This document shows, piece after piece, positions 28,204 through 35,949 of a DNA stretch of 64,000 nucleotides (positions are counted from its first letter, which is position 1; every line of letters begins with the position of its first letter). The DNA comes from Streptomyces sp. V3I8 (GTDB lineage Bacteria; Actinomycetota; Actinomycetes; Streptomycetales; Streptomycetaceae). Location of the stretch: assembly GCF_030817535.1 (NCBI RefSeq), contig NZ_JAUSZL010000002.1, positions 6,820,001 to 6,884,000 of the forward strand, given 5' to 3'. The notes under the pieces are model-generated. The model made no database searches, was not told the origin of the DNA, and saw only the letters and a list, made by a program, of their open reading frames with translations. Both the position numbers and the translations under genes were made by a program.

Positions 28204-29474
28204 TGCGAAGCAGTGGCAGCGGCAGTGACAGGAACAGCGGCGGGCGCGGCAACCCCCGCGGGACGGGCGGGGGAGGCAACTCCCGCGGCTCCGGTGGTGG
28301 CGGCAACTCCCGCGGCTCCGGCGGCGGCAACCCGCGCGGCTCCGGCGGCGGGGGCGGCGGTCCGCGCGGCTCCGGCGGCGGCGGTGGCTCCCGCGGCGGT
28401 GGCCCCCGCACCTCCGGCAGCGGAGGCGGCTACCGGGGGACCGGTGGGAGCGACTCCCGGCAGAACGGCGCGGGAGGGGCCGACGACAGGCCGAAGCGCC
28501 CCACCAAGCCCCGTCCCGAGGAGCGCCGCTACGACGTGGGTCCCGGCGCCACCCACGAGGGTGCGAAGTCGGGGCGCGGCAACTCGGCCCGCGGCGGCGC
28601 CAAGGGCGGCCCCAGGCAGGGGCAGCAGCGCGGCGGCCGTACGGAGAACGCGCGCTCCCGCGAGTACGAGACCCGTACCGAGGAGCGCAACCGCGACCGG
28701 TACGCGGGCAGGCCCGAGGTGAAGACGCCCAAGACCTTCCCGGGCGCCGAGCAGGAGGGCGAGCGCCTGCAGAAGGTGCTCGCGCGCGCGGGCTACGGTT
28801 CGCGGCGTGCCTGCGAGGAGCTGGTCGAGCAGTCCAGGGTCGAGGTCAACGGCGAGATCGTCGTGGAGCAGGGCATGCGCGTCGACCCGGAGAACGACGA
28901 GATCAGGGTCGACGGGCTGACGGTGGCCACGCAGTCGTACCAGTTCTTCGTGCTCAACAAGCCCGCCGGTGTCGTGTCCACCATGGAGGACAACGAGGGC
29001 CGTCAGTGCCTCGGCGACTACGTGACCAACCGCGAGACGCGGCTCTTCCACGTGGGACGGCTCGACACCGAGACCGAGGGCCTCATCCTGCTCACCAACC
29101 ACGGTGAACTGGCGCACCGCCTGACCCACCCCAAGTACGGCGTGAAGAAGGTCTACCTCGCGCACATCGTGGGACCGATCCCGCGCGACCTGGGCAAGCA
29201 GCTCAAGGACGGCATCCAGCTGGAGGACGGGTACGCGAAGGCGGACCACTTCAGGGTCGTCGAGCAGACCGGCAAGAACTACATGGTCGAGGTGACGCTG
29301 CACGAGGGCCGCAAGCACATCGTGCGGCGCATGCTCGCCGAGGCCGGCTTCCCGGTCGACAAGCTCGTGCGCGTGTCCTTCGGACCGATCGCCCTCGGCG
29401 ACCAGAAGTCGGGCTGGCTGCGACGCCTGTCCAACACCGAGGTCGGGATGCTGATGGCGGAGGTCGGCCTCTAG
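28203..29474 (+). CDS. RsuA/RluB-family rRNA pseudouridine synthase with Gly/Arg-rich extension
   Basis: A 423-residue protein. Residues 1-185 are low complexity: first Gly/Ser/Arg repeats (RGSGGG), then Arg/Lys-rich. The S4 RNA-binding domain follows (ERLQKVLARAGYGSRRACEE), and then the catalytic domain with GRLDTETEGLILLTNHGELA, where the Asp in GRLDTETEG is the nucleophile. RluB members modify 23S rRNA near U2605. The RGG-like tail is much longer than in Proteobacteria and likely helps RNA binding. The ATG overlaps the scpB stop. The scpA-scpB-rluB order is widespread in Gram-positives. Confidence 0.93.
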   Translation: MRSSGSGSDRNSGGRGNPRGTGGGGNSRGSGGGGNSRGSGGGNPRGSGGGGGGPRGSGGGGGSRGGGPRTSGSGGGYRGTGGSDSRQNGAGGADDRPKRPTKPRPEERRYDVGPGATHEGAKSGRGNSARGGAKGGPRQGQQRGGRTENARSREYETRTEERNRDRYAGRPEVKTPKTFPGAEQEGERLQKVLARAGYGSRRACEELVEQSRVEVNGEIVVEQGMRVDPENDEIRVDGLTVATQSYQFFVLNKPAGVVSTMEDNEGRQCLGDYVTNRETRLFHVGRLDTETEGLILLTNHGELAHRLTHPKYGVKKVYLAHIVGPIPRDLGKQLKDGIQLEDGYAKADHFRVVEQTGKNYMVEVTLHEGRKHIVRRMLAEAGFPVDKLVRVSFGPIALGDQKSGWLRRLSNTEVGMLMAEVGL

Positions 29475-29577
29475 CGGCACCGCTCCTTTCGAGCAGTACA
29501 CGGCATCGGCCGGTTCCGGGATCCTCCCGGGACCGGCCGATGTGCGTCCGGGGGTTGTGCCACCGCGCCCCGCTCTT

Positions 29578-29597
29578 TATAGTCGTACTGACCATTA
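29578..29597 (+). promoter_or_regulatory. candidate NrtR-type operator
   Basis: An AT-rich imperfect palindrome, ATAGTC-gtact-GACCAT (5 of 6 pairs, extended by flanking T and TA), stands out in GC-rich DNA upstream of the NUDIX-regulator gene. From memory, NrtR sites are GTC/GAC-centred palindromes with AT-rich flanks, so autoregulation is plausible. It may also overlap a -10 (TTTATA or TATAGT). The site is about 113 nt before the GTG. Confidence 0.5.
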
Positions 29598-29709
29598 AGG
29601 GGGCGCCCCTGCCGGGCGCGGCCGACGGAGCAGGGCCCACGGGGGTGGTCCCGGTCCCGGCCCGCCCGGCGGGGGACCGCGCCCCGGACATCGCACAGGA
29701 GGAGGGGGC

Positions 29710-30480
29710 GTGGAGGGCTACGACAAGCACGCCTTCGAGCCCTTCGCCGTCACCGTCGACCTCGCGGTGTTCACGGTTCGGGCGGGTGTGCTGCAGGCGC
29801 TGCTGATCGAGCGCGGACAGGAGCCGTACGCGGGCTGCCGGGCACTGCCCGGCGGGTTCGTGCTGCCCGCGGAGTCGGCGGAGAGGGCCGCCCGGCGCGA
29901 ACTCGCCGAGGAGACCGGCCTGTCGGACGTCTCCGGACTGCACCTGGAGCAGTTGCGCACGTACAGCGAGCCGGACCGCGACCCCCGGATGCGGGTGGTC
30001 TCCGTGGCGTACACCGCGCTGCTCCCGGACCCTCCCGATCCGCGGGGCGGCGGGGACGCGGCGAGCGCGCGCTGGCTGCCGTACGACGGACTGGGGCCGC
30101 TCGCCTTCGATCACGACCGGATCCTCGCCGACGCCCACGAACGGATCGGCGCCAAGCTCGAGTACACCTGCCTCGCCACGGCGTTCTGCCCGCCGGAGTT
30201 CACGCTGGGGGAGCTGCAGCAGGTCTACGAGACGGTGTGGGGGACCGTGCTCGACCGGCCCAACTTCCGGCGCAAGGTCCTCGCCACCCCCGGCTTCGTC
30301 GAACCGGTGCCGGGCGCGGCGCGGCTGACCGGGGGCCGGGGGAAGCCCGCCGCGCTGTACCGGGCGGGGGCGTCCTCGGCGCTGCATCCGCCCCTGCTGC
30401 GGCCCGTGCCGGTGCCGCAGTCCTCACCGCAGTCCTCATCGCAGTCCTCTGCTTCGTCTTCGGAAGGGCGTTCCTCATGA
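29710..30480 (+). CDS. NrtR-like NUDIX-domain transcriptional regulator
   Basis: A 256-residue protein. The N-terminal NUDIX domain starts AFEPFAVTVDLAVFTVRAGV and has an intact NUDIX box (GFVLPAE, then REL-x-EE-T-GL), so it may still hydrolyse an ADP-ribose-type substrate. The C-terminal winged helix is at about residues 148-205 (FTLGELQQVYETVWGTVLDR, NFRRKVL), as in NrtR regulators of NAD metabolism, which sense ADP-ribose. A Ser/Gln-rich tail ends the protein. Strong GGAGGAGGGGG before the GTG. It overlaps the ADP-ribosylglycohydrolase gene by ATGA, which supports ADP-ribose as signal. A plain NUDIX hydrolase is the alternative reading. Confidence 0.85.
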   Translation: MEGYDKHAFEPFAVTVDLAVFTVRAGVLQALLIERGQEPYAGCRALPGGFVLPAESAERAARRELAEETGLSDVSGLHLEQLRTYSEPDRDPRMRVVSVAYTALLPDPPDPRGGGDAASARWLPYDGLGPLAFDHDRILADAHERIGAKLEYTCLATAFCPPEFTLGELQQVYETVWGTVLDRPNFRRKVLATPGFVEPVPGAARLTGGRGKPAALYRAGASSALHPPLLRPVPVPQSSPQSSSQSSASSSEGRSS

Positions 30481-31496
30481 CCACGACCGTCAGGAAGCAG
30501 GCCGCCACCGGGGCGCTGCTCGGGCTCGCCCTCGGGGACGCGCTCGGCGCTCCGACCGAGTTCAAGGACGTGCCGGCGATCCTCGCCGCGTACGGGCCCT
30601 GGCGGGAGCTGGAACTGCCGGATCCCGCTCTCGTCACCGACGACACCCAGATGACGCTGGCGCTGGCGAGGGGGCTGCGCACGGCCATGGACCGCGGGCT
30701 CCTGGGGCCCGGGCGGCTGGAGCGGCCCGTGCGCGAGGAGTTCGTCGACTGGTACCGGTCACCGGAGAACAACCGCGCGCCCGGCCGGACCTGCCTCGTC
30801 GCCTGCGAGAAGCTGAAACGTGACGACCGGGCCTGGCAGGACGCCAGCCAGACCGGTTCCAAGGGCTGCGGCGCCAACATGCGTGTCACGCCGCTCGGCC
30901 TCGCCCCGGGGCTGAGCGACGAACAGCGCGCAGGCGCCTCGCAGTTGCAGGCCGCCCTCACCCACGGCCACCCGACGGCGCTGGCCGCCTCGGACCTCAC
31001 CGCGCACGCGGTACGGCTGCTCGCACAGGGCGCCGAGCCGACCGGACTGGTCGGCCGGCTGCGGTCGTACGCGTACGAGAACCGGACGCGCTACCACGAG
31101 CGCTGGCTCGGCGATCTGTGGACCCGCGCCCAGGACCCGACGCCGGAGCACTTCATCACGCGGGGCTGGGACGAGTGCCTGGAGGTCCTGGAGCGGCTCG
31201 GGTCGGCCCTGCGGTCGCCGTCGCCCGAGACGGACCCCTGCCTGGCCACCGGCGCCGGGTGGATCGCCGAGGAGGCCCTCGCCACCGGGCTGCTGTGCTT
31301 CCTGCTCTTCGTGGACGAACCGGTGACGGCCCTGCGCCGGGCCGCCTGCACTTCCGGGGACTCGGACTCGATCGCGTCTCTGGCGGGCGCCTTCGCGGGG
31401 GCGTACCTCGGTGCCGACGCGTGGCCCACGGAATGGGCCGACCGGATCGAGCACCAGGGCGACCTGATGGCGTTCGGCGCGCTCTGGGACGCCTGA
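30477..31496 (+). CDS. ADP-ribosylglycohydrolase family protein (DraG-like)
   Basis: A 339-residue enzyme of the ADP-ribosyl-acceptor hydrolase fold. The N-terminal metal motif GLALGDALGAPTEF, the DDTQMTLALARGL motif and the C-terminal SGDSDSIASLAGAFAGAYLG motif supply the dinuclear Mg/Mn ligands. It removes ADP-ribose from proteins or other acceptors; the target is unknown. The ATG overlaps the stop of the NUDIX regulator gene, so both are one operon: one gene releases ADP-ribose and the other may sense it or hydrolyse it. The stop codon lies inside a short tandem repeat. Confidence 0.92.
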   Translation: MTTTVRKQAATGALLGLALGDALGAPTEFKDVPAILAAYGPWRELELPDPALVTDDTQMTLALARGLRTAMDRGLLGPGRLERPVREEFVDWYRSPENNRAPGRTCLVACEKLKRDDRAWQDASQTGSKGCGANMRVTPLGLAPGLSDEQRAGASQLQAALTHGHPTALAASDLTAHAVRLLAQGAEPTGLVGRLRSYAYENRTRYHERWLGDLWTRAQDPTPEHFITRGWDECLEVLERLGSALRSPSPETDPCLATGAGWIAEEALATGLLCFLLFVDEPVTALRRAACTSGDSDSIASLAGAFAGAYLGADAWPTEWADRIEHQGDLMAFGALWDA

Positions 31497-31550
31497 CCCG
31501 ACGGGACCCGGCCTGACCTGACGGGACCCGGCCTGACCCGACGGGAGCCG
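31491..31550. repeat. three 20-bp tandem repeats at the draG 3' end
   Basis: Three copies of GCCTGACCCGACGGGACCCG follow head to tail, the second with one change and the third with one. The first copy contains the draG stop codon, so slippage here would not alter the protein. It may include part of a terminator for draG and the convergent Rieske gene. Confidence 0.85.
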
Positions 31551-31584
31551 GGCCGGGCCCGGACGGGCATCCGCCCCGGCCGGG

Positions 31585-32025
31585 TCAGACGAGGCGGATC
31601 GAGTCGCCCTCGACCTCGATCCGCCTCGCCGCGAGCGGTTTCGGGGCCGGGCCGCCGGCCACCGAGCCGTCGGCGACACGGAACCTGCTGCCGTGGCAGG
31701 TGCAGTCGATCGTGCCGTCCGCGACCTCGGCGACGATGCAGCCCTCATGGGTGCAGACCGCCGAGAAGGCCTTGAAGTCGCCCTCCTCCGGCTGGGTGAC
31801 GACGACCTTCTCGTCCTTGAGCACCTTGCCGCCGCCCACCGGCACCTCACCGGCCTTGACGAGTTCCTTCCCGCCGGGCGGGACGGTGGGAGCCTCCTGC
31901 GCCCCGCCCCCGCCCCCGCCGTCCTCGCCCCCGTACCTGCTGCAGCCCAGGAGCAGCGCGCCCGTCGCGCCCGTCGCGAGCACCGTGCGCCGCCGCGGCG
32001 AACGGCCCGTCAGGGGGTCGGTCAT
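31585..32025 (-). CDS. Rieske 2Fe-2S protein, Tat-exported lipoprotein
   Basis: A 146-residue protein. The N-terminus has the twin-arginine signal RRRTVLATG at 11-19 and a lipobox LLLGC with Cys28, so it should be folded before export and lipid-anchored outside. A Gly-rich linker follows. Rieske ligands are C91-T-H93 and C108-T-C110-H111 (Cys91, His93, Cys108, His111), with Cys96 and Cys110 available for the disulfide of high-potential Rieske proteins. It should transfer electrons at the outer membrane face. It overlaps the upstream DUF6529 gene by ATGA and is probably its redox partner. It is not the bc1 complex Rieske subunit, which is larger with extra membrane helices. Confidence 0.92.
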   Translation of the reverse strand: MTDPLTGRSPRRRTVLATGATGALLLGCSRYGGEDGGGGGGAQEAPTVPPGGKELVKAGEVPVGGGKVLKDEKVVVTQPEEGDFKAFSAVCTHEGCIVAEVADGTIDCTCHGSRFRVADGSVAGGPAPKPLAARRIEVEGDSIRLV

Positions 32026-32606
32026 GTCGTCACTCCGAAGGTGCGGAAGAACCACAGGGCGGAGGTCAGCCAGATCACGGTGAGGGCGGAGAAGACGAGT
32101 CCGCCGACGACTGGCAGCACCCAGCCGGGCAGCCGCTCCGTGCGGAGCAGCAGCATCTTCGCGCTGAACGCACCGAAGAAGAAGCAGCCCAGCAGCGAGT
32201 GCCACAGGACGCGCGGCTCGTACGTCTGGTAGCCCAGCGCGTACAGGCAGTGCACCGCCACCGGGACCGCTACCAGGAACGCGACCCGGCCCGACCAGCG
32301 GTGCAGTACGCCGGACCAGCTCGGGCCCGGCAGGCGCCCGTACACCATGAGGGCGGAGACGAGCTGGAGGAGCGCGAAGGCGATCGCGACGGTGGCCAGC
32401 CACGACTTCACCGCGCTCGTGCTGCTGAAGCCCGCCAGGTTGAAGGCGGTGCCCGCCGGGTCGTGCAGGTTCCCGTAGACACCGAGGATCACCGCGACCG
32501 CGCTCGCGACCAGGGCGGGGACGAGGTAGCCGGCGGCCCCCGGGCCGCGGGGCGCGGGCCGGGGCGGCGGGAAGTTCTGGGTGGCGGCGTTCGGGTCCAC
32601 GGTCAC
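32022..32606 (-). CDS. DUF6529-type polytopic membrane protein
   Basis: A 194-residue protein with about five membrane segments (for example GYLVPALVASAVAVILGVYG, ATVAIAFALLQLVSALMVYG, GRVAFLVAVPVAVHCLYALG). His residues lie at helix ends in VLHRWSG, VAVHCLY and RVLWHSLLGC, a layout reminiscent of cytochrome b561/ferric-reductase-like heme proteins. Heme binding is inference. It overlaps the Tat Rieske lipoprotein gene, so a small trans-membrane electron route is plausible. The N-terminal 25 residues are Pro-rich. The ATG has no strong ribosome site. Confidence 0.82.
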   Translation of the reverse strand: MTVDPNAATQNFPPPRPAPRGPGAAGYLVPALVASAVAVILGVYGNLHDPAGTAFNLAGFSSTSAVKSWLATVAIAFALLQLVSALMVYGRLPGPSWSGVLHRWSGRVAFLVAVPVAVHCLYALGYQTYEPRVLWHSLLGCFFFGAFSAKMLLLRTERLPGWVLPVVGGLVFSALTVIWLTSALWFFRTFGVTT

Positions 32607-32685
32607 GGTCGGCTCCCTGCGGTCACGCGGTGATGGAGCACGGGGCGGAGCGAAGAGCGAAGAGCGGAGCTGCGGAGCTACGGGG

Positions 32686-33360
32686 TCATGGGGTCACGGG
32701 CCGGGCGGTCAGCTGCTTCCCGTCGACCGTCACGGTGCCGGTCTCCGGGTCGATACGGGGCGCGGGACGGGCCCTGCCGTCGCGCTTGAGGATGCCGACC
32801 TGACGGCCGCCGGGCAGCAGGATCCAGCCGCCGTCGACCTCGGCGCCGCGCACGATGGCGGTGGCGCGGTACAGCCCGGACGGCTTGACGGCCTTGTCGG
32901 CGGTGAAGCCGTACTCGCGCCGCCCCATGTCGACGGTGCCGCGGATCCGTTTGCCGGCCAGCTCGCCGGTGAGCACCTGGCTCTGCTCGTTCGTGAGCCG
33001 CATGCTGCCGTCGTCCTCGACGTCGCCCTTCAGCCACGACTCCTGGTCCCGGCCGTCACAGAAGTACGCGACCGCCCCGCCGTCGCGCAGGGTCACCGCG
33101 ACCGCGGACGAGTCGTCGTCGGTACGGCCCGCGTAGTCGCCGTCCGGCACGGCGGACCTCGACGGGCTGGGCGACGGCGACGGCTTTCCGGGCGTGGCCG
33201 TCGCCTTTCCCGGGGGCGCCGGGCTCGCCGGCACGGCGCCGGCGGGCGAGTCGTTCCCGGCCGACGTGCTGCGCGTCCCGGTCGTCACGTTGAGCGACAG
33301 CATGAACAGGGCGAGCAGCAGTCCCGCGAGGAGCGTGAGAAGTGGTCCGGAACGCTTCAT
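32686..33360 (-). CDS. exported or membrane-anchored hypothetical protein
   Basis: A 224-residue protein. A positively charged start (MKRSG) is followed by the hydrophobic LLTLLAGLLLALFMLSLNVT, a signal anchor without obvious cleavage site. Residues 30-70 are a Ser/Pro/Ala-rich stalk. The remaining folded part begins VPDGDYAGRTDDDSSAVAVT and includes GGAVAYFCDGRDQESWLKGD. No family recognised. The ATG at 33360 has GGGGGAGG 4 nt upstream; a longer start lacks such a site. It lies 79 nt upstream of the DUF6529-Rieske pair on the same strand and may share their transcript. Confidence 0.8.
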   Translation of the reverse strand: MKRSGPLLTLLAGLLLALFMLSLNVTTGTRSTSAGNDSPAGAVPASPAPPGKATATPGKPSPSPSPSRSAVPDGDYAGRTDDDSSAVAVTLRDGGAVAYFCDGRDQESWLKGDVEDDGSMRLTNEQSQVLTGELAGKRIRGTVDMGRREYGFTADKAVKPSGLYRATAIVRGAEVDGGWILLPGGRQVGILKRDGRARPAPRIDPETGTVTVDGKQLTARPVTP

Positions 33361-33529
33361 CGAGCCTCCCCCGAGGCGTGGCGCGGACAGGCTCACCATG
33401 CAAGCGGACCCGCGGCCCCTGCGTCCAGAGGCGTACGGGAGCGACTTCGCGGGATGTACGGGCGAAACCGCCCCCCCGGGCGGTCGTCTCGGCAGGCGGG
33501 CGCCGGGCGTCGGCCGGTCGGCGGCTGAC

Positions 33530-33535
33530 TAGGCT
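33530..33535 (+). promoter_or_regulatory. -10 box upstream of aroH
   Basis: TAGGCT would start transcription near 33542, leaving a 34-nt leader that contains AAGGAG. No clear -35 is seen. It lies 170 nt from the divergent exported-protein gene. Confidence 0.4.
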
Positions 33536-33575
33536 GGAGGCGACAGAGCCGATACGCACCTCAAGGAGCATCACC

Positions 33576-33938
33576 GTGGCGGTACGAGCGGTCCGGGGCG
33601 CCGTCCAACTGGAGCGGGACGAAGCCGGGCACATGGACGAGCAGGTCAGCGAGCTGCTCACCGCCGTCCTGGAGCGGAACGGGCTGACCGGCGACGACCT
33701 GATCAGCATCTGGTTCACAGCCACCCCCGACCTGCACAGCGACTTCCCGGCGGCCGCCGCGCGCAAGCTCGGCATCGTCGACGTACCGCTGATCTGCGCG
33801 CAGGAGCTGGACATCCAGGGGGCGATGCCCCGGGTCGTGCGGATCCTCGCGCACATCGAGACCGATCTGCCGCGCACCGGCATCACGCACGTCTACCTGG
33901 GTGCGGCGGGCGCGCTGCGCAAGGACATCGCCCAGTGA
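33576..33938 (+). CDS. aroH: chorismate mutase, AroH class
   Basis: A 120-residue trimeric AroH-type enzyme, converting chorismate to prephenate. It begins AVRAVRGAVQLERDEAGHMD with the active-site Arg7-type residue and Glu78 region in VPLICAQELDIQGAMPRVVR, and ends with THVYLGAAGALRKDIAQ. The length fits B. subtilis AroH. GTG start with AAGGAG 7 nt upstream. Its stop overlaps the GTG of tyrA, so chorismate mutase and prephenate dehydrogenase are made together for tyrosine synthesis. Confidence 0.94.
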   Translation: MAVRAVRGAVQLERDEAGHMDEQVSELLTAVLERNGLTGDDLISIWFTATPDLHSDFPAAAARKLGIVDVPLICAQELDIQGAMPRVVRILAHIETDLPRTGITHVYLGAAGALRKDIAQ

Positions 33939-35020
33939 GGACCGCGCTCGTCATCGGCACCGGGCTCATCGGGACGTCGGCCGCGCTGGCCCTCGCCGGG
34001 CGGGGCGTCGTCGTGTATCTGACCGACCACGACCCGGAGCAGGCCCGTACGGCGGCCGCGCTCGGCGCCGGGACGCAGGAGCCGCCCGCCGGACCCGTCG
34101 ACCTCGCGATCGTCGCGGCGCCGCCCGCGCACGTGGCCGCCACGCTGGCCGACGCGATGCGGGCCGAGGTCGCGCGCGGTTACCTCGACGTGGCCAGCGT
34201 CAAGGGCGCGCCGCGCCGCGAGCTGGAGGCGCTGGGGCTCGACCTGTCCGCGTACATCGGGTCGCATCCCATGTCGGGCCGCGAGAAGTCGGGCCCGCTG
34301 GCCGCCACCGGTGACCTCTTCGAGGGGCGCCCCTGGGTGCTGACACCGACCCGGGACACCGACACCGAGGTGCTCAACCTGGCGCTGGAACTCGTCTCGC
34401 ACTGCCGGGGGGTCCCGGTCGTGATGGACGCCGACGCCCACGACCGCGCGGTCGCGCTCGTGTCGCACATGCCGCACCTGGTGTCCAGCATGGTCGCCGC
34501 GCGCCTGGAGAACGCCGAGGAGACGGCCGTACGACTCTGCGGGCAGGGCATCCGTGACGTGACCCGCATCGCCGCGTCCGACCCGCGGATGTGGATCGAC
34601 ATCCTCTCCGCGAACCCGGGCCCCGTCGCCGACCTCCTCGCGGACGTCTCCGCCGACCTGGACGAGACCGTGCAGGCCCTGCGCGCCCTGCAGTCCTCCG
34701 ACGAGGCCAAGCGGCGCGCGGGCGCCACCGGCATCGAGGACGTCCTGCGCCGCGGCAACGCGGGCCAGGTCCGCGTCCCGGGCAAGCACGGGACCGCGCC
34801 CACCGTGTACGAGAGCGTCGTCGTCCTCATCGACGACCAGCCGGGCCAGCTGGCCCGCATCTTCGCCGACGCGGACCGCGCGGGCGTCAACATCGAGGAC
34901 GTCCGCATCGAGCACGCCACGGGCCAGCAGGTGGGCCTGATGGAGCTGATGGTGAAACCGACGGCGGTGCCCGTGCTGACGGCGGCGCTGCGGGAACGGG
35001 GCTGGGCGATCCGCCAGTAG
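33935..35020 (+). CDS. tyrA: prephenate dehydrogenase with ACT domain
   Basis: A 361-residue enzyme for the NAD(P)-dependent step to 4-hydroxyphenylpyruvate. The Rossmann motif GTGLIGTSAALAL begins at residue 8. The catalytic His is in SHPMSGREKSG, and the helical dimer domain has HDRAVALVSHMPHLVSS. Residues about 285-361 are an ACT domain (VVVLIDDQPGQLARIFADAD), suggesting feedback control by tyrosine or another amino acid. GTGA overlap with aroH upstream. A 233-nt gap with a Streptomyces short repeat follows. Confidence 0.94.
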   Translation: MRTALVIGTGLIGTSAALALAGRGVVVYLTDHDPEQARTAAALGAGTQEPPAGPVDLAIVAAPPAHVAATLADAMRAEVARGYLDVASVKGAPRRELEALGLDLSAYIGSHPMSGREKSGPLAATGDLFEGRPWVLTPTRDTDTEVLNLALELVSHCRGVPVVMDADAHDRAVALVSHMPHLVSSMVAARLENAEETAVRLCGQGIRDVTRIAASDPRMWIDILSANPGPVADLLADVSADLDETVQALRALQSSDEAKRRAGATGIEDVLRRGNAGQVRVPGKHGTAPTVYESVVVLIDDQPGQLARIFADADRAGVNIEDVRIEHATGQQVGLMELMVKPTAVPVLTAALRERGWAIRQ

Positions 35021-35036
35021 CGGGGCCGGTCCCGCC

Positions 35037-35057
35037 GGGGGCGCGGGGAACGGCGCC
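35037..35057 (+). repeat. diverged copy of the GGGGCGCGGGGAAC intergenic repeat
   Basis: GGGGGCGCGGGGAACGGCGCC just after the tyrA stop shares its first 15 bases with the element at 49864 and, inverted, 61061. The GCGC ends can pair around a GGGGAAC loop. This copy is the most diverged of the three. Confidence 0.6.
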
Positions 35058-35253
35058 GGGCCCCCGGCCCACCCGCGCCGGGCATGCGTCCCGGGCCCCG
35101 GTGCCGCGGCCGTGGGCGGACCCGGTGCGGCGGCCGTGAACGGGCCCCGCGCAGGGGTCGTCAGACGGGGGCCGGGAAGCCAGTAACCTTGTTCGGGGCG
35201 CGCTCGCGTCCCGAACGAGCCCAGCACCCCGCACCAGGAAGGTGTCCGCACCC

Positions 35254-35949
35254 GTGGAATCCACCGCCGCCCGGACCGCTCCGGCCGTGATCGTCGCCAT
35301 AGACGGTCCCTCCGGCACGGGCAAGTCGAGCACCTCCAAGGCCGTCGCGGCGCAGCTCGGCCTGAGCTACCTGGACACGGGCGCCCAGTACCGGGCGATC
35401 ACCTGGTGGATGGTGACCAACGGCATCGACGTCACCGACCCGTCCGAGATCGCGGCCGCGGCCGGCAAGCCGGAGATCGTGTCCGGCACGGACCCGGCGG
35501 CGCCGTCCATCACGGTCGACGGCACGGACGTGGCGGGCCCCGTCCGCACCCAGGAGGTCACCTCCAGGGTCAGCGCGGTCAGCGCCGTCCCCGAGGTCCG
35601 CGCCCGCATCACCGAGCTGCAGCGCTCGATCGCCGCGGCGGCCGGCCGGGGCATCGTCGTCGAGGGCCGGGACATCGGCACGACCGTGCTGCCCGACGCC
35701 GACCTCAAGATCTTCCTCACCGCCTCGCCGGAGGCCCGTGCGGCCCGCCGCAGCGGCGAGCTCAAGGGCGCCGACGTCGACGCCACCCGCGAGGCCCTGA
35801 TCAAGCGGGACACGGCCGACTCCACCCGCAAGACCTCCCCGCTGGCGAAGGCGGACGACGCGGTCGAGGTGGACACCTCCGACCTCACGCTGCAGCAGGT
35901 CATCGAGTGCGTCGTCACCCTCGTCGAGGAGAAGCGGGCCGCGAAGTGA
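35254..35949 (+). CDS. cmk: cytidylate kinase
   Basis: A 231-residue (d)CMP kinase. The P-loop is GPSGTGKSS near residues 18-26; the dCMP-binding region has YLDTGAQYRAITWW and the arginine set in GRDIGTTVLPDADLKIFLTA and SPEARAARR. The GTG at 35254 keeps AGGAAGG about 12 nt upstream; an earlier GTG at 35242 overlaps that site. It overlaps the acyltransferase gene by GTGA. The order cmk-plsC-der is conserved in actinobacteria. Confidence 0.95.
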   Translation: MESTAARTAPAVIVAIDGPSGTGKSSTSKAVAAQLGLSYLDTGAQYRAITWWMVTNGIDVTDPSEIAAAAGKPEIVSGTDPAAPSITVDGTDVAGPVRTQEVTSRVSAVSAVPEVRARITELQRSIAAAAGRGIVVEGRDIGTTVLPDADLKIFLTASPEARAARRSGELKGADVDATREALIKRDTADSTRKTSPLAKADDAVEVDTSDLTLQQVIECVVTLVEEKRAAK

